64,000 bases of DNA, from NCBI GenBank assembly GCA_016758905.1, contig JAEPQZ010000011.1:806001-870000 (forward strand), given 5' to 3'. This DNA is from Umbelopsis isabellina. Taxonomy: Eukaryota; Mucoromycota; Umbelopsidomycetes; Umbelopsidales; Umbelopsidaceae. The translations under genes were made by a program, and so were the position numbers. A model generated the notes under the pieces. It saw only the letters and a program-made list of their open reading frames with translations, had not been told where the DNA came from and made no database searches. Positions 24,854 to 34,624 of this stretch are shown piece by piece; within the stretch, counting starts at the first letter, position 1; each line of letters opens with the position of its first letter.

Positions 24854-26429
24854 TTAAGACGCCGAAGTATAGAAGTACACCTTCTCCCAAAGTGGTTGGT
24901 AGTCACGAATAACACCTGTAATACTAGGATTAATGGAATGCACTTAAATGAATTATATATAAAAAGATACTTGCCTGCTACAATAGAAATCAAGAATCGG
25001 TCCTGAGTTGCTATACAGAATTTTTCCAATCTAGGTCTGGAAAAGGTTCAAGTTAAAAAGTCATTCTGAAACCGATCCACACAATTACAATTATCTGTGA
25101 AGACATACCTTGTATATCGCTCATAAAATTGTCCACGCAATACATTATACCACATTTGATTGAACCGTCTGCTGAGTTCGGCCTTTTCCAATGCCGTCAT
25201 AGTGCTCTTGGTTGAACCATAGGGTGATGTAAATGATCGTGTGATAGCAGCTTGTGATGCTGATTCAACTATCATGGAGATCAGCCATGGACGCCAAGAG
25301 TAGCGGCCATATTTGAAAATTGCGAGCACTGCAAATGATGTTAATGTCGCCTCGTCCGAATGCACTTCAAAAGAATTTGGCACTTACCATAGATCAAGGG
25401 ACGTAAAATATACAAAACTTCGCCAAGCTTGCCAAGTCGATTGAGAATGCTTACAGTATCTTCTGGCTTTCGTAGTCTCTCTGGAGTCAAGACCTTTGAC
25501 ATAAGGTACTCTGTAACATCCCCGTATTTACGCTGAGCTTCAGCTGGTGTAAAGCCATTGCTTTCTGGCTTGGCATTGCCGTTCAGCTCAATAGCTGCGT
25601 CCATCTGAGGATGGACCAATCCGGTCTTCTTTCCTTTCCAAGTCTTTGCTTCGACGCTTTGAGCTTGGTATCCATCTGGGGTAGACAGCGATGCAGGGTC
25701 CACATCACGTTGTAAGTGATTTGGGTTAAGCAACATGCGTTCTTTCGTGAGTTTGAGTAAAGTCAATCTCAACATGGCCCTAAAGCAGAATTATTCGTTT
25801 GTTGGCTTATCTACACATATCCTTTGCTCGTATCTTGTATAAACTTACTTTAGAAGTTCAACACCGAAAACCAAACGCCATTTGGCACGTTTTCCCAACT
25901 TCTTAGTCACAGCCATTTCCAAGACCACCTGAGTGTACGAAATGACTGATAATACTAAGGATATGTTTTTATATACAGAGGACTTCTTGAACCAATGAGC
26001 TGTGTATTTGTTGAACGGAGAAGAATCAATATTATCCCCAGAGGGTAGCTTTCCTTGTGATTTAGCAGCCTTTCTAAGTATGGTATCATGATAAAGACCA
26101 AGAACATTCAGTGCAGCAAACACTAGAATGACAAAGTTAGCAAATTTTCACAATGCGCTAGTGCACATATTTCGGTAGTAAACATACAAGCTTGGGAAGC
26201 GAATTCGGCATCGTGGAACCGGCCTATGGAAAGAATGTTGAGTGCGCCGTGTGGGGTAACCAGTCAAATGGTTGCTTATCCTTAGAGATGTGCAAGCAAA
26301 GACCATAACTGGCCGTGAGAATGACTTACCTGGCAGAAAATAGGTCAGGGACCTTAGTGTGCCTTCGATGCCTGTAATTTGCGAGGCATTACTTATTAGA
26401 AAGTCTTCGTATTTCTTCAGTAGCTCCAT
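24854..26429 (-). CDS. PEX16: Peroxisomal membrane biogenesis protein Pex16
   Basis: Integral membrane peroxin that recruits Pex3 and peroxisomal membrane proteins. Seven exons (26429-26330, 26223-26188, 26122-25849, 25779-25388, 25328-25109, 25036-24975, 24915-24854) give 381 residues, a little longer than the ~336 residues of human PEX16. The N-terminus MELLKKYEDFLISNASQITG, the GRFHDAEFASQALFAALNVL block and the C-terminal PFxxRY-like region with DRFLISIVAGVIRDYQPLWEKV fit the family. The final intron (24974-24916) is GC-AG. The start is the methionine that aligns with the family; upstream in-frame codons lack an ATG. No PTS1 is expected or seen. Confidence 0.93.
24916..24974 (-). other. 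GC-AG intron in PEX16
   Basis: The donor is CAG|GCAAGT and the acceptor TTACAG|G, 59 bp. Removing it joins SIVAG to VIRDYQPLWEKV, the conserved family C-terminus. There is no GT donor in the right phase. Confidence 0.85.
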
Positions 26430-28415
26430 ACAAAACCGGTCTGTTCTTGCTGACAGCAGCTTTTTTATTTCTGCCCGCACTGATAAATTAACCAATCATC
26501 TAGCAGTCTTTCACACCCGCTTATAATTGTCTTTTCACCAGCTCACCACATCAACACGTGATATTTATTCCCCACAAACAGACAAGATGTAACTGACCGA
26601 CTTTATCAGAAGGTTGGAAAGCGATCGATTAAGCTACAGTTTGACAAAGCTAACTCTGATTATTTAGCAGAACACGATATTCTTTGATTGGAAGAAATAC
26701 AGAAACCACTTGTTAGCACAGTATGATAGCATATAAATCCTTTCAGATCCTCCACTCAAAAGGAAATTACGCTGCTTCCAAAATTGCTGTGACAGCAATC
26801 TTTGCACAACAATGATCTTTCTCAAAACTAATAATCAAAGAAGCCTGTATTATAAGTGACAACAGATAAATCGTATTCATTTCATAACAAATTGGTCCAA
26901 TTGCTCTTTGAAGTCGAAAGCATGGGATGCTTTTCAGGAACTATGCACACATCAGAAATTTGGTGTGCTAGCTACCCAACGAAAGGTAAACTTTATGTCA
27001 TCAATGTTCAGCTGCAAACGAGATCTTCTTCCCGATCCACTACTTTGTGCTGATTTATACCGTAGGCGAGCAAACCTGAGACATTTGCTGCGCGATAGAG
27101 AGAGAGCAATTTAAAGCGAATTATCTCATAAATATATCAAAGTGGATAATCCTGTATATAAAATTTTAAAATGTAGTTTTTATAGTTTTTAATTTAATAT
27201 AATATTATATAATACTTATTATTATTTTAAAAATATAGTTGCGATTTACAGTTTAACTTATTTATACTATAAAATGTTATAAAAGTCATTTAACTTAAAA
27301 ATCGCTATATTTTTTATAAACATATCATATTTATTATTTTTACATATTGTTATATATAGTTTTAAAGCTTTGAAAAAAAACAGCGACTAAATTTCCTTCA
27401 TACTCTTTAAGCGGGCGGAAAAAAAATCCCAGTGGTTTTTTTTTTTTGGTCTGAGAAGTCTTTGCTCCTTGACTCGTAAATGTTCTAGCTGTTTTTCGTT
27501 TCAAAACTTACAGTGAGTGAATACCTTGATTACAATGATCATAAAAATGACGGCTTTTTCAAATCTGGTGCGACGATATTTGATTAGCCTTGGATTGATA
27601 GGTTTATACTGCCATAGCTATCCGTTTCCGTCCCATGTCAATTATCTTTAATAAGTGTTACAGTTATGAGGAGTGCTTTTATCAATGGAACAGGCGTTCG
27701 GCATATATATTGCTGAGAGATAAAGCTAATGGTAACTGAACAGACAAATAGGCAAAGGTTTGGGTACCTTTTGCCATTGTCATTGAACGATACAAAGAGA
27801 CCATCGAACAAATTGAGTTATGCACAACACAATTCTTGAAAAACTATCATAAGAGTGAACATATAATATTGAATATCATCATGTGTCGCGCAAAGTTCAT
27901 TCATGCCATGCCCAACCACGTATAAACCAGCTCTTTTCCATGTTCTGAGTCATTACAACTTCATCGAAGAACTTGATTTTTTTATAATGATCATTTGTTC
28001 CTGAAGCCTTCTCTGTCTGTCAGTTCAGTCAATGCTCTTTTGGTTGCTTAAGTATTTAATAATTAAAGTTTTCGGCACATGTATCACATACATAGGCAAA
28101 TGGTTGCGTAGCACTGTGAGTCTTTTCTTCGGTCCTGAGGTTCAGTTGATAATGCTGTCCCTTGTTGATGATGATATATCGATGAATAGAATATGTTATG
28201 CATAAAATAAGAGTATGAAATAGTGGGATAACAAATTTGGATTTTTCCAAATAATTTTGCCTGCTTATACCTGTACAGATTTGACAAATTTCAGCCGAAG
28301 TGCGGACGGAGAAAGCTGTTCAAGATTGAGCCGTCACAGTCGATTGGAACTCAATTCCAGGAACTCACGACAACCCTGGCTTTCGGCTTGCAAATGCAAC
28401 TTTCAGTGCATAAGC
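26430..28415. other. 2 kb gene-free gap with a very AT-rich core
   Basis: No coding exon can be supported. Positions ~27115-27380 are almost entirely A and T with few G/C, built of short ATTATA/TTTAAAA words but with no clear tandem unit. The rest is ordinary intergenic DNA and contains the promoters of PEX16 and of the Sds3-like gene. Candidate roles (centromere core, replication origin) are discussed as a finding. Confidence 0.5.
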
Positions 28416-29710
28416 ATGACTGCACCTATGGAAGAAAAAGATGCATCACAATATCCAAAACCGAGCAGGGGCCTGCATGTTAAAGATGAGAACTACGGTT
28501 CGATATCTAGACAGGAGAACGAGCCTCCAGGACTTTCGGAGGGCATCACGCTTACCCCGCAGTCACTCTCACCTCAAATGAGCAGCACGCACACTGTTTC
28601 TCAAGAGCCAAAAGAGAATATGCGAAACGGCACTGAAGCTCGCTCTCCCAGTTCAGGTACGTTGGAACGAACATATGTATTGAATCTCCATAGCGAGCGG
28701 TATCTCATACTGGCAGAAACTGAACCATGAACGCTGCTGCAGACACTCGGCAAGAACAGCTCGCCGTTGAAAACACAGTGCAGGAAAGCAACCTCTCAGA
28801 TGACCAAGGACCTTCAGAAGAAAAGGACGACATGGAAGCAGCTGCATATGAAGAATTACGACTCTCTGCGTTTAAAGCATTGCAATGCATTGAAGAAGAT
28901 TTCGCAAAGTTAAGAGAAAGGTACGCACTAGCAATGCTCAATGACTTAGCAATTATACAAAAGATTAAATACGTTTTGGACTCTGTTTTCCGTAGGTTAT
29001 ATCATGAGCGATTGGCAGAACTTGATAAAGAAGTTCAAGCTATAACATCAGGCAAACATCCAGAGTACGCTACCGCGCATTCGGAAATAGAGTCAAGACG
29101 AAGGAAGTTACTCAAGGAAGCTTCCAAATGGCGGCAGCACAGAGAGACTGATATTGGTCGCCAAGTCGAGAGTTCACTTCGGTTGGCTCATGTCCATTTC
29201 CTGGTAAGCTATCTCACGTCATGTGACGGGCTTTGAAATCTGCCGGAATCCTCTAACACCAAATGTTGCTTAGGCAAAACGAGCTGAACTACGTAGATCT
29301 ATAATTAATAACATAACAGAGAAGCGGCGGAAGCTAAGAGATGAGATGGCTTGCTCTGATGATTTAGGTGAGACATTAGCTACATTTATACAACTTATGA
29401 TATCCATGCTCACCAGTTCGTAATGACGAATGGCTTTGTGCAGTTGTCGTACCAGATGCACATATGATTAGGCATATCCGAGAACATAATGCAAAGGAGA
29501 ACAAGGAGGTGGTGGATATCTCTTTGAATATTGGATTTCCCATTGGTGCAAAACCTAGTGGCCTTGAGGAAGCGGAGACTGAATCGGATGTGCGAATGGT
29601 AACTTACCCCTTTTGACATTCAAGCTGGATATAATTCTAACACATAATTAAATTTCAAGATGCATGCTGTTTCTACTGGAGATAAGCGTAGTATAAAATA
29701 TTTGCTTTGA
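28416..29710 (+). CDS. Sds3-like subunit of the Sin3/Rpd3 histone deacetylase complex
   Basis: Sds3/Dep1/BRMS1-family protein, a structural subunit of the large Sin3-Rpd3 deacetylase complex in the nucleus. Six exons (28416-28656, 28743-28920, 28996-29203, 29274-29367, 29417-29598, 29660-29710) give 317 residues. A disordered acidic N-terminus leads into the Sds3 coiled coil, which starts IEEDFAKLRERLYHERLAEL, continues with KEVQAITSGKHPEY and ERRRKLLKEASKW-like helices, and ends AELRRSIINNITEKRRKLRDEM. The last small exon is the least sure: an alternative acceptor near 29730 could give a different tail. The 3' end faces the Sap30-like gene, whose product should sit in the same complex. Confidence 0.82.
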
Positions 29711-30208
29711 TTCGACTAACCAGTAGACAGAGTCTCGCTGGCGCGTACCCTGTCTTCTGTAAGAAGTGAGGCCACACAAGTGGTTTGTGAATGGGATGTA
29801 CATAAGCAATGTAGCCTGCAATCTATACAGGCTGTATCATATCCTGAATCTATTCAGCTCTCACTATCTTGCTCGACTTACCGATAAACTTTTGAGGTTA
29901 TCCAAAAGACATTATATATATTTACTGCCGACCACAGGAACTATAATTACCCTCCATACTTTGTACCATAAGCCAAAAGATGCAGTCTCCAATTTGTAAT
30001 TTATAAGATACCGAAATACTCACGTTTTCATTAAAACAATTCTTGTTCGTGCAGACATATCAATTCATTCTGAGTAACTTGATTTATTATAAAAAATATG
30101 AAGATGATGCAAAACGGATTACAGCTTGAAATAGTGAGAATGGTTCATGTTTGATATAGTAGTAAAGTAAACAAATGCGAGCAGTGCTGTGCTCTTGCGT
30201 TCGTCAGT
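29711..30208. other. Intergenic between convergent Sds3-like and Sap30-like genes
   Basis: 498 bp between two 3' ends. It may contain an alternative last exon of the Sds3-like gene near 29729-29773. Otherwise AT-rich with nothing recognisable. Confidence 0.35.
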
Positions 30209-30562
30209 TCACACATTCAGTGGTAATCGCATAACACTGTCCCGATGTCGAATGGCATAGAGAAAGCATGTCACTGAGTCGGCTTCCTTAACAGTCTGGT
30301 TCAAAAAGTGCCTTGATATGGCTTGAACAAGCTCTTCTCTATCGGCATTCTTGCTTCTCGTCTTGATCTTGTAAACTCGTTTGTACTTGCGCAGAACACT
30401 GGTTTCCACTGTATCAAAGTCGATTGTTTGGAACTCCTTGCTAAGAGTAGCTGGCTTGGACCTTTTATCTCTTTCTCTCTCCCTATTATCATTGGTTTGT
30501 CTCATAGATGAATTCGAAGGTAGGTAAGCTGTTGATTGCTGCTTTGGTTTCGAGTTACCCAT
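30209..30562 (-). CDS. Sap30-like Sin3-binding protein, short form
   Basis: A single-exon 117-residue nuclear protein. Residues ~45-112 match the Sin3-binding domain of SAP30: IDFDTVETSVLRKYKRVYKI, then EELVQAISRHFLNQTVKEAD and SVTCFLYAIRHRDS. In SAP30 this fold binds the PAH3 domain of Sin3 and helps hold the deacetylase complex together. The N-terminal ~40 residues are polar and disordered, and the zinc-binding module of animal SAP30 is missing, as is usual for fungal forms. It is convergent with the Sds3-like gene and divergent from the Bdp1-like gene, with 164 bp between start codons. Domain assignment is by pattern only. Confidence 0.8.
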   Translation of the reverse strand: MGNSKPKQQSTAYLPSNSSMRQTNDNRERERDKRSKPATLSKEFQTIDFDTVETSVLRKYKRVYKIKTRSKNADREELVQAISRHFLNQTVKEADSVTCFLYAIRHRDSVMRLPLNV

Positions 30563-30726
30563 TAGCGGAAGAGGTGGTCAAAGTGTCCGAAAGAAAAAAG
30601 CTTTTCGTGGCAGAGAAGCTATAACCGTGTCTGACGGAATCTAAATTCCCGTGAGACAGGTTAAAACTCAGTCAATTGCCAGTATGTCATGAGGTTTGAC
30701 GGCTTCTTCCATTCTTTCAAAGTTAC
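30563..30726. promoter_or_regulatory. Compact bidirectional promoter
   Basis: 164 bp separate the start codons of the Sap30-like (-) and Bdp1-like (+) genes, so the two must share upstream DNA. No TATA consensus is seen. Confidence 0.5.
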
Positions 30727-31655
30727 ATGCAGACAACGACTTGGACTCTTCCAACAGTCAGTGAGTAGCAAAAACTTCTGTTGACGGAATGAAAGTATAA
30801 TGAACGATCGTTTTCTTATATCTTTTGTTATCGTCTCTATATAGACAAAAGCACAACTCGATTCACTCCCACCATCGTCAAAGGCCGTCGTCATTCCGCT
30901 CCCGCTGCGAGAGCTGAGCTGTCTGTCAACGCTGTCGATATCAAAAATGAGAGTAGGGCCATTGTTAGGCCCAAAGTCAAAGAATCGATAAGTGAGCCTG
31001 AACGTAAGTTGAAATCGGCGGATTATCTTTTTGGGGCGCTTCGTACACCCAGGGGATATTATAAGAAAAGATCTGTGCACCTGTAATCTAACTCATCTCT
31101 GGCAATACTTACTTGGTACAGGGAACCACAGTGGAAGTTCATCTCATCCAAAATCCATATTGAAGCGAGAAAGTCAAGGGAAACCAGCTTTATCTCATTC
31201 TCGAAGAGTGAGATTCCCTTCACCCGACATTGATTTGTCTATCGTCAAACAAAAGACCAGACGTACTTCGGCAAATCGGAATTTGCAACCCTTCAATTGG
31301 ATGGCAAAACGGCCAAAGAGGAAAGCAAGAAAGGTTGATATTGATCGCTTATTGGAAGAAGATGTTGCAGGTGATGATGACTGGGATATCATCGATATTG
31401 AGGACACATCGGATCACAGTCTGAAAGAAATTAGAAACAGAGAAAAAGGCGTTGATTCAACTATAACCTTGAAAGAAAAGTAATTATGACTCAATTGACT
31501 GCGAGATCCACACACCTTTTTATTAACATATTTATTCAAGCCCATTTGCGCCTCAAATTCGGCTGAAAGATGGTCGTATTGTCCTGGAGACTGGCCATGA
31601 TTCTTCATCAGCTATAAGCAATGAACCGGAAACAATGGAAATTGTAGAAGAATAA
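30727..31655 (+). CDS. Short protein with Bdp1 (TFIIIB B'')-like N- and mid-motifs, no SANT domain
   Basis: Four exons (30727-30760, 30845-31003, 31122-31479, 31541-31655) give 221 residues. Spliced exon 1 yields TVNKSTTRFTPTIVKGRR near the N-terminus, closely resembling the N-terminus of yeast Bdp1 as I remember it (IVNKSGTRFAPKVRQRR). Near the C-terminus, PFAPQIRLKDGRIVLE resembles the strand-like motif found just before the SANT domain of Bdp1. No SANT domain follows; the frame ends in an acidic tail (EPETMEIVEE). The middle is basic (FNWMAKRPKRKARK) and carries SILK and RVRF motifs. It could be a specialised short Bdp1 relative, or a chromatin protein sharing short motifs. The frame is fully open and every exon closes in phase. 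Confidence 0.6.
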
Positions 31656-32825
31656 CAACATTTTTATATAATCTCATACTCTAATTTAATATCTAATCTG
31701 TACAAAGCTCACACATTGCCCACAATAAAACTGTCACATAGCCATGTGATCAATATATGATCCTTTCGGCTCACAGAGACAGCAACACATTCACACTACA
31801 GTTTGTGTTTGATACCACGAGTTGTGCTGATTTTCAAACACTCTTATATGACACTTGGTCGTCCTACATGTCTGCCGCTTCAGCCCAAACATGAAATTTC
31901 CCTTCCCATGATCATTTCTTCGAAACGTAATTGAAATCGGATGTTATGATTCTTGCAGCATATAAGCTTAAGAATTTAAGGAAATAATTTAGACCAGTGT
32001 ATAGTCATAGTTATCATTACATTATCTAAAATGAAGAGCTTTGGAGATAGGAGCAGGCTGGGCGAGACAAATTACCTTTCTTGTGATTTTGCATAACGAT
32101 ACGACCGGCATTCTTGTTGAAATTTCCAGGACATAGCCCTGAACTCTCCTTATACGGTAGCAGCAAATGCCTATGTATGCTGAACATCTCTCCTATAGAT
32201 TTTTTTTTTTTTTTGCTTGGAGGTACTTGGCTCCTCTTAATCTCGATATATCACCTTATTTCGAAGCGAAAAATGTTTTTGGTTTTAACACAATAAACTA
32301 AATTGTTACCAAGAAGCACGTAAATTAAGGAAGCCTAAAGTTGAAGTGGAACCGTAGTAGTTGTTAATGCGATGACAGCGGCTATGACAGCTTCATATCA
32401 TCAAGTCATGACCTATAATCTTGGTTATTGACCAAAATGCGTTACACTGTATATTTGATTTTGTACCGTTGTCAGAATTTAAAAACACTCCAACCCCAGT
32501 AGCAATTATCAACGTGAGGGGCTCCTTGGCTAATTTGTATCTCCAATTGCATTCTTAAATTTTAACCCCTGCATAGTTCGAGCAACATGAGTGAACAGAG
32601 ATCCCTCACTCCTTAAGATAGCCTCGTAAACGTCGCGTTGGGAAGTTTATTCGGATATCTTTCTTCCATTTACTCATCATAATTTTATTTGTATCTTTAA
32701 AGCCGAGCTTGTTCTTTATCTTACATTGAACCCCAACTTATCATTTCCAAAACAAAACAAAAAACGGTTAAACCACACTTCCCATTCTTTTAATACTTAG
32801 GTTCTTCAACCTGAACAGTACCACC
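31656..32825. other. Intergenic, no gene seen
   Basis: 1.17 kb between two plus-strand genes, AT-rich with a T15 run near 32200-32214. Pyrimidine-rich stretches near 32640-32700 and 32770-32800 probably belong to the promoter of the next gene. Confidence 0.4.
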
Positions 32826-34231
32826 ATGTTCAAACTTAAATCTAGAAAAGCGACTCAACCACTGTCCGCTACACCACCAACAATAGCCAACATCGTAGAT
32901 CTATCAATTCTTACGACCCACGCTAGCATCATTGAATCCTTTTCTGACGATCTTTTGAAGCAATTTGATCATAAGCGTTCTACCATTGTAGCCATGCCTT
33001 ATTACAGTGAGGTACATCTCTAAAAGGTTTGCGTGATTAACGATTATTCTCATGAAATAACCTGTCTTACACCTATCACCAGATTGTTAATGAACCACAG
33101 CCAGCCGAGGAAAATCAAACAGTCGATGACCAACCATCTCAAGAAGAAAAAGTAGTTGTACCAGCAGCTGAAGAAGAAGAAAAAGAAGTAGCGACCGAGG
33201 TGCCGCCCGAAGTACCTCCCAAAGATATTTATCAAGCTGTGCTTAAACCCACAAAAACTGAAGTAAAAAAATCCTTGGATGCAAATATGTTAGAACTTGA
33301 TGATGCATTTCAAAGATTCATTAATGGTGGGGATACGCCTGATCTCACTGTTGAATCTCGTACCCCTTCCGTCGCTAGTGAGAATGTCGTGATTAATAAC
33401 GTGCCTGGACAAACAGCTTCGACATTCGCAAAAGATATCGATACTCAATCCGAAAGAAATAGTTTACTTCGCAAGTCTTCTTCGTATCTTCGTTCAAAAT
33501 TTAAGAAATTCAGAGTAGTCAAATCAACAGACAGCTTAAGGAAAGCAAACATTGCGGATGATGATACACCCTGCCAGCAGCCCAGTCCTGCTCTGGAAAC
33601 CTTGAAGAACAATAAATTCAGTCTCGACGCCGCACGCTCTTTTAAACTCTCAGCATTTACGCAGAACTTTAAAAATAATCCATCTCGCATGACAGCACAA
33701 GATGCATTGCGTCCGAGTATCTTGGAAGAGGATGCCCAGTCTCAACAGCCCATACCTGTCCTCACTTCGCCTAAGATTGCCTCCACTTTATCACAGAATA
33801 CTACCATCTGCATTCCACAGTATTCTAATCGAGCACCTCCATCTCCGGGTGTGAGTACTTCGACTAGTACGTCTGTACCTCAGGCTCCAATTATCGCCTA
33901 CTATCCACCGAAACCGCTCAGGTATTCACCTGTTGAACTAAAAGACGACAACGAATTGCCATCCACATATCAACGACAAAAGGCATACAGCGCTTCCAGA
34001 AGAGTCTCACTGCCGGCAGTGATTATGAGGAGCCGATCAGCCTCACATGGTGTGGCTACTGAAAGGGCGCAATTCGACCTTCAGGCGCTTGAAAAAGCAG
34101 AAAGGCGAAAATCGGATTCAAATATGTTGCCTATGACTGGAACATTTGGACGAGGCGCTAGAATGTTGCAAAATTTCGTTTCCGGTAATGACAGACGTTT
34201 GAAGACTGACTCTGGCATAGTTGAACATTGA
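32826..34231 (+). CDS. Hypothetical disordered protein
   Basis: Two exons (32826-33011, 33083-34231) give 444 residues. I do not recognise it. The N-terminal ~62 residues could fold (IVDLSILTTHASIIESFSDD). A Glu/Pro-rich stretch follows, with EEEEKEVATEVPPEVPP. The rest is Ser/Pro/Arg-rich and disordered, with many RSxS or RRxS sites typical of kinase substrates (RKSSSYLR, SRRVSLPA, MRSRSASHG). Several short motifs resemble the neighbouring disordered protein at 39953 in style, not in sequence. A CCACC-ATG context supports the start. Its composition suggests a cytoskeletal or signalling scaffold, which is a guess. Confidence 0.7.
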
Positions 34232-34624
34232 GATGTGCAAGTTGACCAATCGACTCTCTCTCCATACATGAAAACAAATACTTTACTCCCGGTACCATCA
34301 GATACTGCTCATTTTCCTTTGCTCACAAAAATATAAACATATTCTTTAGACTTTCACGACAATTACCGTTGTGTAAATCTTTATACCTATAGGATAAGCC
34401 CCTACCACAATTCAAGTGCATATAAATATAATATCATTAAATGCTAATATCTTTAAAGACTGATTAATGCGAGTTATAATTGTGTTTGGTTTACATGTGA
34501 ATATGGCTATATACGTTTTTCTACAGTTTATCAGAAGATTTTCCTAACATGTGAATATGGCTATATACGTTTTTCTACAGTTTATAAGAAGATTTTCCTA
34601 TGCTCAATAAGTAAGGCAAGCTTA
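34232..34624. other. Intergenic between convergent genes, with a tandem duplication
   Basis: 393 bp between two 3' ends. It contains an exact-length 54-bp tandem duplication, listed separately. Confidence 0.5.
34493..34600. repeat. Two-copy 54-bp tandem duplication
   Basis: Copies lie at 34493-34546 and 34547-34600 and differ by a single base (TTTATCAGAAG versus TTTATAAGAAG). The unit starts ACATGTGAATATGG and ends ATTTTCCTA. Near identity indicates a recent local duplication. Confidence 0.95.

Noticed and set aside
26856-27114. Two overlapping plus-strand short frames beside the AT-rich core
   Set aside because: Different frames of the same stretch, no conserved features, and they end in AT-rich DNA.
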